Below, in pieces: positions 1 to 12,107 of a stretch of DNA of 64,000 nt (its first letter is position 1; each line of letters begins with the position of its first letter). Source of the DNA: Planctomycetota bacterium (lineage in GTDB: Bacteria > Planctomycetota > Phycisphaerae > Phycisphaerales > UBA5793). The notes under the pieces were generated by a model. It ran no database searches. It was not told the origin of the DNA and saw nothing but the letters and a program-made list of their open reading frames with translations. The position numbers were made by a program, and so were the translations under genes. The stretch covers positions 62,001 to 126,000 of the forward strand of contig CAUJHZ010000053.1 in assembly GCA_963205185.1 (NCBI GenBank). Reading direction: 5' to 3'.

Positions 1-1
1 G

Positions 2-2989
<2,988 letters not shown>

Positions 2990-3015
2990 GTTACCCGGCA
3001 ATCAGCAGTCATGCG

Positions 3016-3049
3016 AAAGACCGCCGGCGATCCGCCGGCGGTCTTTTTA
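3016..3049 (+). terminator. Intrinsic terminator after rpoC
   Basis: A perfect 10-base-pair GC-rich stem (GACCGCCGGC at 3019-3028 pairing with GCCGGCGGTC at 3034-3043, loop GATCC) is flanked by AAA on the left and runs directly into TTTTT on the right. This is a textbook Rho-independent terminator. The adenines also give some function on the minus strand, so it may end the convergent DUF1579 transcript as well. Confidence 0.93.
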
Positions 3050-3081
3050 TACTCATTGCGAGAGCGTTCATCGCGCCGTCG

Positions 3082-3735
3082 CTACTTCGCCCGTTTGTAC
3101 GTCACTTCCACGACGCGGTAGTCGTCGCCGGCGTGCAGGTCGAAGATTTCGAACACCATCGTGTCCGGATCCACGACAGACAGCTTGTACTTCACCGTTC
3201 GGCCAATGACGTTGAGCATCGGTTCATCCATCGAGCCGTAAGAGGTGAACGACGTGCCGTCGGCGCCTGGCGTTCCGGTCATCGTCAGCAGTTGTGTGCC
3301 CAGCGTGTCCGCCCAGCAGCCCACGTAGACGTTGCGGAAGTTGTCGTAGCCGGTCAGGCCAATGCCGTCGTGAGGCACCATGCTCATCTGGCCGGTGCTG
3401 TCGGGCATGGGGAACTGGCCCTTGCTCTCTTCGAGCACGAAACGCTTGCCCAGCACCCACGAGCGCTTTGATGTTCCGGCGAGGCTCGTCGGCGGCGCGT
3501 CGGGGCCGCCCATCCAGATTTTCGTGGTGGTTTCCCAGTTGCCGACGGTGGTTTCGAGCGCGACGTGGCCCGGGCCGGGCTTGATCGTCTCGATCCACTT
3601 CTGCATCATCGCCTGCATGTCGGGCGGTTCAGGCTGCGTCGCGCTCTCCAAGCCGCGAAGCATCGCCGCACCACCCACAATCGTCGCCGCCGCGCCGAGA
3701 ACGAAGCCGCTTGCCACAAGTCCTGCCTTCTGCAT
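3082..3735 (-). CDS. DUF1579 family protein with N-terminal membrane anchor/signal
   Basis: A 217-residue protein of the DUF1579 family, whose members have a lipocalin-like beta-barrel appearance and no proven reaction. Residues 1-25 (MQKAGLVASGFVLGAAATIVGG) form a hydrophobic signal or anchor. The body shows family features: a W..TTKIWM strand, an SKRSW.LGKRFV.E motif, GLTGYDNFRNVYVGCWAD and a closing DDYRVVEVTYKR strand. The start was placed at the ATG preceded by AGGAG at proper spacing; upstream in-frame codons read as arginine/serine-rich, non-protein-like sequence. It converges on rpoC and shares its terminator region. A second protein of similar type sits at 44846-45436. Confidence 0.8.
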   Translation of the reverse strand: MQKAGLVASGFVLGAAATIVGGAAMLRGLESATQPEPPDMQAMMQKWIETIKPGPGHVALETTVGNWETTTKIWMGGPDAPPTSLAGTSKRSWVLGKRFVLEESKGQFPMPDSTGQMSMVPHDGIGLTGYDNFRNVYVGCWADTLGTQLLTMTGTPGADGTSFTSYGSMDEPMLNVIGRTVKYKLSVVDPDTMVFEIFDLHAGDDYRVVEVTYKRAK

Positions 3736-3832
3736 GATGATCTCCTGATGGAATTGAAAGCCCTCGCCCGGGGCCGACGAGTGTAATCGGCTCGGCCCGG
3801 CAGGGCGAGGGCGGCTGGAACGGGACGTCGAT

Positions 3833-4249
3833 TCAGAAGTACTGGCAGTGATCCGCGGCGACGGCCTTCTCATTCAGAAACCACGCCGGGTCGACGATCC
3901 CATCGGCCTCCGGCAGCAGGTTTGAATCGCTCACGTCGAAGGTCGCGGCGGCGAGGCGGCAGGCGTACAGCCCGACGTTGCCGGTGTCCTTGAGGGCCCG
4001 CAGGAAGTCGTGGATCTCGACGGGGTCGCCGTCCGCCGCGAGCCGCTCGCGCAGCCACTGTTCATCGTCGGCGTGGCGGCCCTCGATCCGCAACGACTGC
4101 ACGCCGTCATTCGTCAGCGCCTTGACGGCCCAGAGCACAAAGAGGATGTCCACGTTGACGCCGCGCTTTGCCTGCACATAAGCGAAGGTGAGTGGCGCGA
4201 GCAGGCGGTCGTAGCCGTCGTCGCGAATGACAATGGCGAGGTTTTTCAT
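3833..4249 (-). CDS. DsrE/DsrF-like small protein
   Basis: A 138-residue cytoplasmic protein that begins [30 protein letters not shown] and continues [15 protein letters not shown]. This alpha/beta layout is typical of the DsrE/DsrF/peroxiredoxin-like family (sulfur-relay or putative peroxiredoxin proteins). The family often has a conserved cysteine for sulfur transfer; here the only cysteines are late in the chain ([17 protein letters not shown]), so a sulfur-transfer role is not assured. The start has AAGGA eight bases upstream. It lies 65 bases downstream of the probable methanethiol methyltransferase on the same strand and is probably co-transcribed with it, which would fit a sulfur-related job (inference). 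Confidence 0.7.
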   Translation of the reverse strand: MKNLAIVIRDDGYDRLLAPLTFAYVQAKRGVNVDILFVLWAVKALTNDGVQSLRIEGRHADDEQWLRERLAADGDPVEIHDFLRALKDTGNVGLYACRLAAATFDVSDSNLLPEADGIVDPAWFLNEKAVAADHCQYF

Positions 4250-4314
4250 GGCGGTTTTCCTTGGAAATCGAGAAATGTGGCTGATGGTTGTTGGCTTCAC
4301 GGTGTCGAGGAATC

Positions 4315-5097
4315 TCAGGCACATGGTTCGACCACTCCCTGCGGGTCATCATCACGATCGTCCCCTCGCGGCAGGCGCGGGATCAGGCCGCCGACGCGGC
4401 GCCTGTAATCGACGTACGTCTTGCCGTAGTGGGCGATGAGGTCGCGCTCTTCCAGCGGAATGGCGAGAAGGATGTAGGCGGTCATGGCGGCGGCGAAGAG
4501 CAGGTGCGCGATCGTCATGGTCGGCGTGGCCCAGAACGCGATCATCCAGCCCACGTAGAGCGGGTGGCGGACGTGCCGGTAGACCGAGGGCGTGCGGAAG
4601 GGCAGATGCGTGTAGTTCTTGCCGCGCAGATGCAGCCACACCTGGCGCGTTCCGAAGAGATCGAAGTGGTTGATGAGCAGGCTCACCGCCGGCACCATGA
4701 GCCAGCCGAAGGCAAACAGCCCGTGAAGCAGCCAGCGGCCGGCCGGATCGCTGACGTTCCACACCACGCCGCCCAGGGGTCGCCAGTACCACAGCAGCGC
4801 CGCCATGGCGATGCAGGAGAAGAGCACGTAGGTGCTGCGCTCGATGGGCTGGGGCACGAAGCGCGTCCACCATTGCTTGAAGCCCGGCCGGGCCATGATC
4901 GAGTGCTGCAGTCCGAAAGCCGCGATCAGGCCGAGATTGACCAGGGCGGCCGCGACGATCGAGCCCTGTGGGGGGCCGTCGATGGTGCGAATCCATCCGA
5001 AGCCGAAGTTGCCCACGAACGCGGCCATCCAGGCGTACACGATCAGGAAGAGCAGGTGGCAGGCCAGGCCGTAGACGAAGAAAACAGTGCGTTGCAT
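4315..5097 (-). CDS. mddA: Probable methanethiol S-methyltransferase (NnrU/isoprenylcysteine methyltransferase-like membrane enzyme)
   Basis: A 260-residue multi-pass membrane protein. MddA uses S-adenosylmethionine to methylate methanethiol to dimethyl sulfide. The sequence has about five hydrophobic spans and, near residues 180-245, the signature of the family: VRHPLYVGW, then [16 protein letters not shown] and [17 protein letters not shown]. The phrase FWA.PTMT..HLLFA is, as far as I recall, characteristic of MddA rather than of general NnrU proteins, so I favour that name, but substrate is inferred. The start ATG has AAGGAG seven bases upstream. It is divergent from a TetR gene, with a perfect 19-base palindrome between them, and is followed by a DsrE-like gene. 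Alternative: another small-thiol or lipid methyltransferase of the same fold. Confidence 0.75.
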   Translation of the reverse strand: MQRTVFFVYGLACHLLFLIVYAWMAAFVGNFGFGWIRTIDGPPQGSIVAAALVNLGLIAAFGLQHSIMARPGFKQWWTRFVPQPIERSTYVLFSCIAMAALLWYWRPLGGVVWNVSDPAGRWLLHGLFAFGWLMVPAVSLLINHFDLFGTRQVWLHLRGKNYTHLPFRTPSVYRHVRHPLYVGWMIAFWATPTMTIAHLLFAAAMTAYILLAIPLEERDLIAHYGKTYVDYRRRVGGLIPRLPRGDDRDDDPQGVVEPCA

Positions 5098-5175
5098 GCG
5101 AGGCTCCTTTCGTTGAGGTTGAGCCAAGTATCGACTCCGCTGCTTTCGTGGCCAATCCACTTGGGGTACACTTCC

Positions 5176-5194
5176 GGTTGACTCGTGGTCAACC
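5176..5194. promoter_or_regulatory. Candidate TetR operator between mddA and tetR
   Basis: Perfect inverted repeat GGTTGAC-TCGTG-GTCAACC with 7-base arms and a 5-base spacer, 25 bases before the regulator start and 79 bases before mddA. TetR-family proteins usually bind such palindromes in the divergent promoter region of their own gene and target. The left arm contains TTGACT and the complementary strand TTGACC, both resembling a -35 box, so binding would block RNA polymerase in both directions. Function is inferred from position and symmetry. Confidence 0.65.
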
Positions 5195-5218
5195 CGCCGC
5201 GTCCGCCGAGGATCCCCC

Positions 5219-5884
5219 GTGCCCACCGATACCCGCCAGCGATTGATCGATGCCGCCCGCACGCGCTTTTACCGCGACGGGTTCCGCAACGTGGGCATCG
5301 ACGCGATCCTCACCGACGTGGGCATCAGCAAGACGGCGTTCTACAAGCACTTTCAGAGCAAGGACGACCTGATGGTCGGCGTGCTCGACAGCGTGGATGC
5401 GTTCCTGCAAGGCGCGTTCCGCGCGATGGTGCGCGAAGTCGGCGGCCGGTCCGCCGTCGGGCAGATCCGCTCGCTGCTCGACGTCGTGCAGCGGGTGATC
5501 GAGCAGGAGGACTTTCACGGCTGCATCTTCGTGAACGCCGCCATGGAGTTTCCGGTGCCGCATGACCCGGCCCACGAGGCGGCTCTGCGCCACAAGCGGG
5601 CGCTTGAAGACTTCGTCTACGAATTGGCGGAGCGCGCCGGAGTAATCGATCCGGAGGGATTCGCTGAGGAGTTCTGCCTGGTGATCGAGGGTTTGTACGT
5701 GACGCGAAGCGTGACGGGCGACCCCGGGACAATCGCCATCGCGCGCCGCCTCGTTGAATGCATTCTCGAGCGCCACTTGCCGGCGGAGCGCGGCCTGACA
5801 AAGGGCGCTGCCGCCGCTTCGCAGGACCGCGCGACGGCGCGCAAGCGCAAGGCGCGCTTCGCTCCGCCCGGAGCGGCGCCCTGA
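5219..5884 (+). CDS. TetR/AcrR family transcriptional regulator
   Basis: A 221-residue one-component regulator. The N-terminal helix-turn-helix is complete: TRQRLIDAARTRFYRDGFRNVGIDAILTDVGISKTAFYKHFQSKDDLM at residues 4-52, including the diagnostic AFYKHF. Residues 60-200 form the helical ligand-binding domain (IEQEDFHGCIFVNAAMEFP, resembling regulators with a TetR_C-type domain). The C-terminal 20 residues are arginine/alanine-rich and probably disordered. GTG is taken as start, preceded by GAGG. It is transcribed away from mddA, with a palindromic operator candidate between, so it most likely represses mddA and itself; the inducer is unknown. Confidence 0.9.
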   Translation: MPTDTRQRLIDAARTRFYRDGFRNVGIDAILTDVGISKTAFYKHFQSKDDLMVGVLDSVDAFLQGAFRAMVREVGGRSAVGQIRSLLDVVQRVIEQEDFHGCIFVNAAMEFPVPHDPAHEAALRHKRALEDFVYELAERAGVIDPEGFAEEFCLVIEGLYVTRSVTGDPGTIAIARRLVECILERHLPAERGLTKGAAAASQDRATARKRKARFAPPGAAP

Positions 5885-5909
5885 GCCGCCACTACTGGAG
5901 GATCCGATC

Positions 5910-6476
5910 ATGGCCAAATCGCCCGACGACGCCACCGCGACGATGATCGCCAATCTCAAGGAGAAGACCGGCAAGAGCCTGGAGCAGTGGGTCAAGATCG
6001 CCGCCGCCTCGAAACTCCCAAAGCACGGCGAGATCGTGGCGATGCTCAAGAAGGACCACGGCCTGACGCACGGCTACGCGAACCTCGTGGCGCACTCCAC
6101 GCTCAAGTCTGCCGCATCGGACGCCGAACCTGATGATCTTGTCGCCGCGCAGTACGGCGGCGCGAAGGCAGGGCTCAAGCCCATTTACGACGCACTCGTC
6201 GCCGCCATCGTCAAGTTCGGCAAGGACGTCGAGTTCGCACCCAAGAAGGCTTACGTCAGCGTGCGGCGCGCCAAGCAGTTCGCCATTCTGCAGCCCTCCA
6301 CGGCGAATCGTCTGGACGTCGGCATCAATCTGAAGGGCAGCGCGCCGACGGACCGGCTCGAAGCCTCCGGCAGTTTCAACGCGATGGTTTCGCATCGCGT
6401 GCGGCTGAGCGACCCGAAGGAAGTGGATAAGCAACTGACCGGCTGGCTCAAGCAGGCGTATGACGCCGCAGGCTAA
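5910..6476 (+). CDS. DUF4287 and DUF5655 domain protein
   Basis: A 188-residue cytoplasmic protein with two uncharacterised domains. Residues 10-65 match the DUF4287 pattern (MIANLKEKTGKSLEQWVKIAAAS, GEIVAMLKKDHGLTHGYANLVAH). Residues 75-188 match DUF5655 (PIYDALVAAIVKFGKDVEFAPKKAYVSVRRAKQFAILQPSTANRLDVGINLKG), a domain thought to be related to nucleic-acid or substrate-binding folds but without assigned chemistry. The start has GGAGG upstream. It sits 25 bases after the TetR gene and may be co-transcribed with it. Its last four bases overlap the convergent end of dnaE2. Confidence 0.85.
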   Translation: MAKSPDDATATMIANLKEKTGKSLEQWVKIAAASKLPKHGEIVAMLKKDHGLTHGYANLVAHSTLKSAASDAEPDDLVAAQYGGAKAGLKPIYDALVAAIVKFGKDVEFAPKKAYVSVRRAKQFAILQPSTANRLDVGINLKGSAPTDRLEASGSFNAMVSHRVRLSDPKEVDKQLTGWLKQAYDAAG

Positions 6477-9400
6477 CGGAAATCGCGCGAGGCGGCGCTC
6501 AGGCCGTCGAGGGCTTCGTCGAACCCCTTGAGGCGCTTGACAACAACGTGCACGACCTCACCTTCGCGCTGCACCTGGCCGTGGGCGATGAGCAGCCTCG
6601 CGCCGGCCTCGCGCCGATACCGGTCGTAGGTGCGCTTCCAGACGACGAGATTGCTGATGCCCGTTTCATCTTCGAGCGTGATGAACGTGACGCCGCTGGC
6701 CGTGCCCGGTCGCTGACGCACGAGCACGATGCCCGCCACCTTGACGCGCGCTCCATCGGGCGCCCGCTGCGGATCGGCCAACTCCGCGCAGCGCATGGCG
6801 CCCAGTCCATCGAGCCGCGGCCGGGCGAATGACACGGGATGCGCCTTGAGCGACAGGCCGGTTGCGTGGTAGTCGAGCACGACCTGGCGCTGCGGGCGGA
6901 TGCCGGGCAGTTTCGCGGGCGGCTCGCCTGACTCGTTCACCGAATCGAAGAGAGGCAGATCATCATCGCGCAGCAGGCGGGCGTGCCAGAGCGCCTGCTG
7001 CCGCGTCAGCCCCATTGAGCTGAACGCATCGGCGGACGCGAGGCGGCGCAGCGCCGCTGCCGGCGCGCCGCTGGCGCGCCAGAGATCGACCATCGTGCTG
7101 AACGGCCCGTGCCGTTCGACCGCCTCGCGCACCTGCTGTGCATCGCTTTCCTTCATGCCCTTGACCAGTCGCATGCCCAGGCGCAGGGCGCCATCTTCGA
7201 TAGTGCAGTCCCATGCGCTGCAATTCACATCGACGCCGCGCACCTGCACGCGGTGTTCCCTGGCGTCGCGCACGAGTTGGGCGGGGGCGTAGAAGCCCAT
7301 GGGCTGGCTGTTAATGACGGCCGCGGTGAACTCCGCCGGGTAGTGCCGCTTCATCCACGCCGAGGCATACACGAGCAGGGCGAACGACGCGGCGTGGCTC
7401 TCGGGAAAGCCATACTCGCTGAAGCCCTTGACCTGTTCGAAGCATCGCTGGGCAAAATCGAGCGGAATGCCGTTGCGCACCATGCCGTCGATCAACTTCT
7501 GCCCGAAGCGGTAGATCTGATCGCCCTTGCGCTTCCATGCCGCCATGGCGCGGCGCAACTGGTCCGCCTCGCCCGGCGTGAATCCCGCCGCCTTCACCGC
7601 CAGGGCCATGCACTGCTCCTGAAATAGCGGCACGCCGAGCGTACGGCTGAGCACTTCTTCGATTGCGGGGTGCACGTATTCGATCTTTTCCTCGCCGGCG
7701 CGCCGCCGCAGGTAGGGATGTACCATGTCGCCCTGGATCGGCCCTGGACGCACGATCGCCACTTCGATAACCAGGTCGTAGAAGTTCCTGGGTTTGAGCC
7801 GCGGCAACATCGACATCTGCGCGCGGCTTTCGATCTGGAACACGCCGACGGTGTCGGCGTGCTGAATCATCTCGTACGTCGCCGGATCTTCAGGCGGGAT
7901 CGTGCCCAGCGTCAGGTCCGTGCCGTGATGCCGGTTGATGAGTTCGAGGCAGCGGCGGATCGCGCTGAGCATGCCCAGCCCGAGCACATCCACCTTGAGC
8001 ATGCCCATGGCGTCGATGTCATCCTTGTCCCATTCGACGACGGTGCGGTCGGGCATGGCCGCGTTCTCAACGGGCACGAGTTCGCACAGCGGCGAGCGGG
8101 TGATGATGAATCCGCCGACGTGCTGCGAGAGGTGGCGCGGAAAACCGAGCAGTTCGCCCACGAGTCGCGCGAGCCACTGCAGGATCGGATCGTCCGCATT
8201 GAGGCCCATCTCGCGCAGGCGCTGCGGCTCGACCACGCCGCCGTCCCACCAGTCGATGGTCTTGGCGAGGCGATCGACGCAATCGAGCGAGAGCCCCAGC
8301 GCTTTGCCCACATCGCGCACGGCGCTGCGACGGCGATACGAGATCACCTCGGCCGTGAGCGCCGCCCGGTCGCGGCCGTACTTGCGGTAAATGTACTGGA
8401 TGACTTCCTCGCGCCGCTCGTGCTCGAAGTCGATGTCGATGTCGGGCGGCTCGTTGCGCTCCCGGCTGACGAAGCGTTCAAAGAGGAGATTGATGCGCAC
8501 CGGATCGACGGCCGTAACACCGAGGTAGTAGCACACCGCCGAGTTCGCCGCCGCCCCGCGCCCCTGGCAGAGAATGGGCGGGTCGAGGCTGCGGGCGTAT
8601 TTCACGAGGTCATAGACGGTGAGGAAGTAGGGGGCGTAATTGAGTTCATCGATGAGATCAAACTCGTGCTCGATCTGAACTTTCACTTTGTCGGGGATGC
8701 ATCCGCCGTGCGTGCGCCTGGCGCCCTCCCACACGAGATCGCGCAGGTAACTCATCGGCGTGCAGCCGGGCGGGACGATCTCATCCGGATACTCGTAACG
8801 GATCTGGTCGAGACTGAAGCCGCGCGTGCGCTGAGCAATCTCGATCGCTCGCTCGATCGCCTCGGGACAGCCGGCAAAGAGGCGGTGCATCTCTTCGGGG
8901 CTTTTGAGATGCCGCTCGGCATTGGCGTGCAGGCGAAAGCCGGCTTCGGCAAGCGTGCAGCCATGGCGGATGCAGGTGAGCACATCCTGCAGCATGCGCC
9001 GCTCGGGGATGTGGTGATGCACATCATTGGTCGCCACGAGCGGCACGCGGCAGCGGCGCGCAAGATCACTCAGTCGCTCAAACCGCTCGGCGTCATCGGG
9101 GCCGTAGAGCCAGTTCGCCGCCAGCGAGAGGCGATCGTCGTCAAAACAGACCCGCAGGCGCTGCAGCGCTTCGGCAGAGGCGTCATCGGGCATGCCGTTG
9201 GGAATCACGACCGCCAGCAGATCCTGCGCATGCGCAGCGAGATCATCAAAGCCCAGTTCGCACTTGCCCTTGGTCGTGCGCCGTTTGCCGGTGGTGAGCA
9301 GGCGGCACAGGCGGCGATAGGAGGACAGGTCGGTCGGATAGACGCATACCGTCAGGCCATCCATGTCGGTAAGCGGCAGGCGTGTGCCGAGCACGAAGTG

Positions 9401-9688
9401 GATGCACGACTCTTTCGCGGCAACGTGGGCCCGCACGACGCCGGCGAGCGTGTGCAGATCGGTCAGCGCAACAGCGCGATATCCCAGCACTGCCGCCTGC
9501 TCGACAAACTCTTCGGGGTGGCTGGCGCCCGTGAGGAAGGTGAAGTTGCTTGTGACGCAAAGTTCCGCATAAGGCGGCGCGCTCTCTGCGTCGCGCGATG
9601 TCGCAGATGCATCCGGACCCGCTTGCGTTTTTGCATCGGCTTCCAGAAAGGGATGCGGCTTGAACTTGGGCGCCGGTCTCTCAGGCAT
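6473..9688 (-). CDS. dnaE2: Error-prone DNA polymerase III alpha subunit DnaE2 (ImuC)
   Basis: A 1071-residue C-family polymerase, the catalytic member of the ImuA-ImuB-DnaE2 translesion mutasome that copies past damaged bases. The N-terminal PHP domain starts near residue 40 with the DnaE2-type motif VTSNFTFLTGASHPEEF. The polymerase palm contains PDIDIDFEHERREEV near residues 415-430 with the metal-binding aspartates, plus RGAAANSAVCYYLGVT and SQHVGGFIITR. The C-terminal OB-fold (VAGIVLVRQRPGTASGVTFITLEDETG) lies near residues 985-1020. Length is right for DnaE2 and shorter than replicative DnaE. It follows imuB by three bases, so the three genes are one transcript. Expression is expected to be damage-inducible, but I see no proven SOS box. 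Confidence 0.95.
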   Translation of the reverse strand: MPERPAPKFKPHPFLEADAKTQAGPDASATSRDAESAPPYAELCVTSNFTFLTGASHPEEFVEQAAVLGYRAVALTDLHTLAGVVRAHVAAKESCIHFVLGTRLPLTDMDGLTVCVYPTDLSSYRRLCRLLTTGKRRTTKGKCELGFDDLAAHAQDLLAVVIPNGMPDDASAEALQRLRVCFDDDRLSLAANWLYGPDDAERFERLSDLARRCRVPLVATNDVHHHIPERRMLQDVLTCIRHGCTLAEAGFRLHANAERHLKSPEEMHRLFAGCPEAIERAIEIAQRTRGFSLDQIRYEYPDEIVPPGCTPMSYLRDLVWEGARRTHGGCIPDKVKVQIEHEFDLIDELNYAPYFLTVYDLVKYARSLDPPILCQGRGAAANSAVCYYLGVTAVDPVRINLLFERFVSRERNEPPDIDIDFEHERREEVIQYIYRKYGRDRAALTAEVISYRRRSAVRDVGKALGLSLDCVDRLAKTIDWWDGGVVEPQRLREMGLNADDPILQWLARLVGELLGFPRHLSQHVGGFIITRSPLCELVPVENAAMPDRTVVEWDKDDIDAMGMLKVDVLGLGMLSAIRRCLELINRHHGTDLTLGTIPPEDPATYEMIQHADTVGVFQIESRAQMSMLPRLKPRNFYDLVIEVAIVRPGPIQGDMVHPYLRRRAGEEKIEYVHPAIEEVLSRTLGVPLFQEQCMALAVKAAGFTPGEADQLRRAMAAWKRKGDQIYRFGQKLIDGMVRNGIPLDFAQRCFEQVKGFSEYGFPESHAASFALLVYASAWMKRHYPAEFTAAVINSQPMGFYAPAQLVRDAREHRVQVRGVDVNCSAWDCTIEDGALRLGMRLVKGMKESDAQQVREAVERHGPFSTMVDLWRASGAPAAALRRLASADAFSSMGLTRQQALWHARLLRDDDLPLFDSVNESGEPPAKLPGIRPQRQVVLDYHATGLSLKAHPVSFARPRLDGLGAMRCAELADPQRAPDGARVKVAGIVLVRQRPGTASGVTFITLEDETGISNLVVWKRTYDRYRREAGARLLIAHGQVQREGEVVHVVVKRLKGFDEALDGLSAASRDFR

Positions 9689-9691
9689 CGC

Positions 9692-11305
9692 TCAACTCCA
9701 CTGTCCGTGCACGAACCAGCGCCCCGTGCCCGACTGACGGCAGACCCACATCCACCGGCCCGTTTCCGTCTGGAGGGCAAAGTAATCGCGATCGGGCGGC
9801 GCTTCGCGACACTGGTTTCGCAACTGCGCCAGGCGGCGGCGCTGCGCATTGGTGGTTGGTTCCGCCTGCGCCGTGCGCCAGCGCCACCATTCGGGTCCAA
9901 GGCGCTCGGGTCCGACGCACGAGATGACCTGTCGCCACTGGCCGCGCCAGCGGATGGTCATCACCGGCCCGTCGGGTGTCAGCGCGGTCACTTCCACCGG
10001 CTCAGGCTGATCGAACAGCCGCGTCGGCCGATCGGCGCTGGTCACCTGTGCGTCCGATCTGACTTGCGGCTCCATGACCGAGCGCCGGCGAAAGCACGAC
10101 TCGGGCAGGTGCGATTCGACCGGCTCGACGCGCAGCACGCGATCGACGCCCAGCCGCTGCACGAGCGTGTCCACCAGTTCGCCCCACGCCCGGCTCGATT
10201 CAATTTCGCTGCGGCCGCCGAGCGCCTCGCTGCATGCCTGTTCGTGGCGCAATCGAGCGGTGCGCGAAGCGGAGAGGACAACGCCTTCGACCCCGGCGGT
10301 AAGATCGATGCGCTCGAGCCGCGAGTGCAGCAGCGACCAGAGGTGTTTGATACTTCGACTCGCACGACTCAGATTGATGGTGAACTGCTCTGATTCGGCC
10401 AGCGGGCGCAGCAGTTCCACGTCGAGCCGCCGCACGCCGCGCTCGCGCCGGGCCAGTTGGCCGGTGAGTTGTTTGAGCGTCTGCCGCGCTGCGGCTTCGA
10501 TCGATTCCCATTGATCGGTCGGGCCATCGAAGATGAGTTCCGCGCGCGGCGGAGGCTGGGGGCGCACGGGATCGATCTGCTCGAACATCAGCCCCAGCGC
10601 CTGATCGAGCCGGTCGATCACTTCGGATCCGAATCGGGAGGCGAGCGAAGCGCGGGGCAGTTCGAACAGATGGCCGATGCAGGTGATGCCGATTTCTTCG
10701 AGGCCGTAGACGGTTTCATTCTCGAGCCGCAGCGCGGCGGTGGGGAGGTCCGCCAGCGCCTGGCGCTGGCGGCCGTCGGGGATGCGGGCCAGATCGCGCG
10801 AGCCGAACCGTGCTGCGGCCCAGGCGCAACCGAAGGTCGAAGCCGTGGCTGCGCGACTGGCAAAGCCGAGGCGCGCCAGTGCCGCCGCGGCCGCACGAAT
10901 GAGTCGCGATTCGCTACGGTGCACGCGCTGGGTGCCGGTGATGTCCAGCCACAATCCGTCCGGCGGATCAGGCGCTGCAAGAGGGGAGTAGCGCAAAGCC
11001 CAGCAGGCCAGCGCGTGCAAAGCCTGCAGTTCGCGATCGGTGCGATGCGGCTCGAGGTGCAGGGCGGTTCCCACGGGGATCAGCGAGCGCGCGTGGGCTA
11101 GGTCCATGCCTGCTGCAATGCCCAGCGCCGCAGCGCGATCGCAGTGCCGGGCGATGATCTCGCGGCCGTGCACCTGCGTGGTGAGGAGAATGACCTTTCG
11201 CCGGCTCTGGTGCTCAGCCGGTGCGCCGGGCGGGCGCCTGCTGAGCCTCCGCCTGACGAGGTCGGCTGAGAACGTCGGGAACCACAGCGACATGGCGCGT
11301 CGCAT
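9692..11305 (-). CDS. imuB: ImuB, catalytically inactive Y-family polymerase-like mutasome protein
   Basis: About 533-537 residues. ImuB is a Y-family (DinB/UmuC) relative that has lost polymerase chemistry and acts as the hub linking ImuA, DnaE2 and the sliding clamp. The N-terminus reads MSLWFPTFSADLVRRRL, where active Y-polymerases have a metal-binding aspartate (FxDVDAFFA); that acid is absent, as expected for ImuB. The middle carries a helix-hairpin-helix-like block (GITCIGHLFELPRASLASRFG) and the little-finger region. The C-terminus (ALTPDGPVMTIRWRGQWRQVISCVGPERLGPEWWR...DYFALQTETGRWMWV) is the ImuB C-terminal domain. Start is ATG at 11305 or, more likely by homology, ATG at 11293. It overlaps imuA by about 90 bases. 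Confidence 0.93.
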   Translation of the reverse strand: MRRAMSLWFPTFSADLVRRRLSRRPPGAPAEHQSRRKVILLTTQVHGREIIARHCDRAAALGIAAGMDLAHARSLIPVGTALHLEPHRTDRELQALHALACWALRYSPLAAPDPPDGLWLDITGTQRVHRSESRLIRAAAAALARLGFASRAATASTFGCAWAAARFGSRDLARIPDGRQRQALADLPTAALRLENETVYGLEEIGITCIGHLFELPRASLASRFGSEVIDRLDQALGLMFEQIDPVRPQPPPRAELIFDGPTDQWESIEAAARQTLKQLTGQLARRERGVRRLDVELLRPLAESEQFTINLSRASRSIKHLWSLLHSRLERIDLTAGVEGVVLSASRTARLRHEQACSEALGGRSEIESSRAWGELVDTLVQRLGVDRVLRVEPVESHLPESCFRRRSVMEPQVRSDAQVTSADRPTRLFDQPEPVEVTALTPDGPVMTIRWRGQWRQVISCVGPERLGPEWWRWRTAQAEPTTNAQRRRLAQLRNQCREAPPDRDYFALQTETGRWMWVCRQSGTGRWFVHGQWS

Positions 11306-12101
11306 GGTGGCGCTCCAGGGTCCACAGGCGTGCGGCCTGCGAAGTGGGCTGCACTCCCTTGCAGCGCAGCAGTTCGACGGTCCATCGCCTTGTCATCGTG
11401 AATGACGGGCAGCACCGCACCGCCCATCTCGTGTTCGCCGCTGAGAGCACGTGCTGCTCCCATGGCGGTCGGGCCAGCAGGCACAGCGCGCCGCCCGCCT
11501 CGGCCGCAAGTTGCAGCCGCCGCGTGGCGGACAGATCGAAACCCGACCCATCGACAACGACCGAAGCAGCGCACCGGCTGCGCAGCGCCAGGTCCGCCGC
11601 CCACACGCGCTCGCGCGCCGTTTCTGTCTGGACGAAGAGTGATGCGGCAAGCAGGGATCGACCCCGCGACTGCTGCGGATGGTGCGCCAGATTCGGCGCA
11701 TAGGGCCAGATGGACTGGCCGACCCAGATGACGTGGGCTGCGGAATGGTCCAGTCCGGTCAGCGACTGCCGGGCGATCTGCACGAGCAGCGTGAGCGGGG
11801 GCGACCAGCCGTAGGATCGGTGGGCGGATCGACCGACGGGCCTCTGCGCCCGGGGTTGCCTGGCGGCGCCCGGCCCGTCGGATGATGCGGGTTCAGGCTC
11901 ATCGACGCCGATCCATTCGTGGATGGCGCCGCGCGCAAGCCCGCCGTGTGGCAGGGCGCTGTCGAGGAAGTCGGTAGATACGGCGGCCTGTCGTGGGGCC
12001 GCCGAGACTGGATGCCGCTCCGACACGGCCTGAATGATGGCCAAGGCGCGTTTTCGCCGCTCCAGGGCCGCATTCCGGGGTATTCGCGCGAGCGCCTCCA
12101 T
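11214..12101 (-). CDS. imuA: ImuA, RecA-like mutasome accessory protein
   Basis: A 295-residue RecA/SulA-superfamily protein, first gene of the imuA-imuB-dnaE2 cassette. The N-terminal part has LPHGGLARGAIHEWIG, the conserved strand-loop that opens the RecA-like core in ImuA proteins. The core continues with VIWVGQSIWPYAPNLAHH and the RSLLAASLFVQTETARERVWAADLALRSRCAASVVVDGSGFDLSATRRLQLAAEAGGALCLLARP block, typical of ImuA. A classical Walker A is not evident. Its role is to help assemble the error-prone polymerase complex; in other bacteria it binds ImuB and RecA. The ATG lies 6 bases downstream of a -10-like hexamer, so the mRNA may be leaderless. The last 92 bases overlap imuB in another frame. 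Confidence 0.9.
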   Translation of the reverse strand: MEALARIPRNAALERRKRALAIIQAVSERHPVSAAPRQAAVSTDFLDSALPHGGLARGAIHEWIGVDEPEPASSDGPGAARQPRAQRPVGRSAHRSYGWSPPLTLLVQIARQSLTGLDHSAAHVIWVGQSIWPYAPNLAHHPQQSRGRSLLAASLFVQTETARERVWAADLALRSRCAASVVVDGSGFDLSATRRLQLAAEAGGALCLLARPPWEQHVLSAANTRWAVRCCPSFTMTRRWTVELLRCKGVQPTSQAARLWTLERHHATRHVAVVPDVLSRPRQAEAQQAPARRTG

Positions 12102-12107
12102 GCGCCA

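Noticed and set aside
7670-10393. A 907-codon open frame on the plus strand opposite dnaE2 and imuB
   Set aside because: It is the antisense shadow of two clear genes in GC-rich DNA; its translation is rich in His, Arg, Val and Ala and shows no domain.
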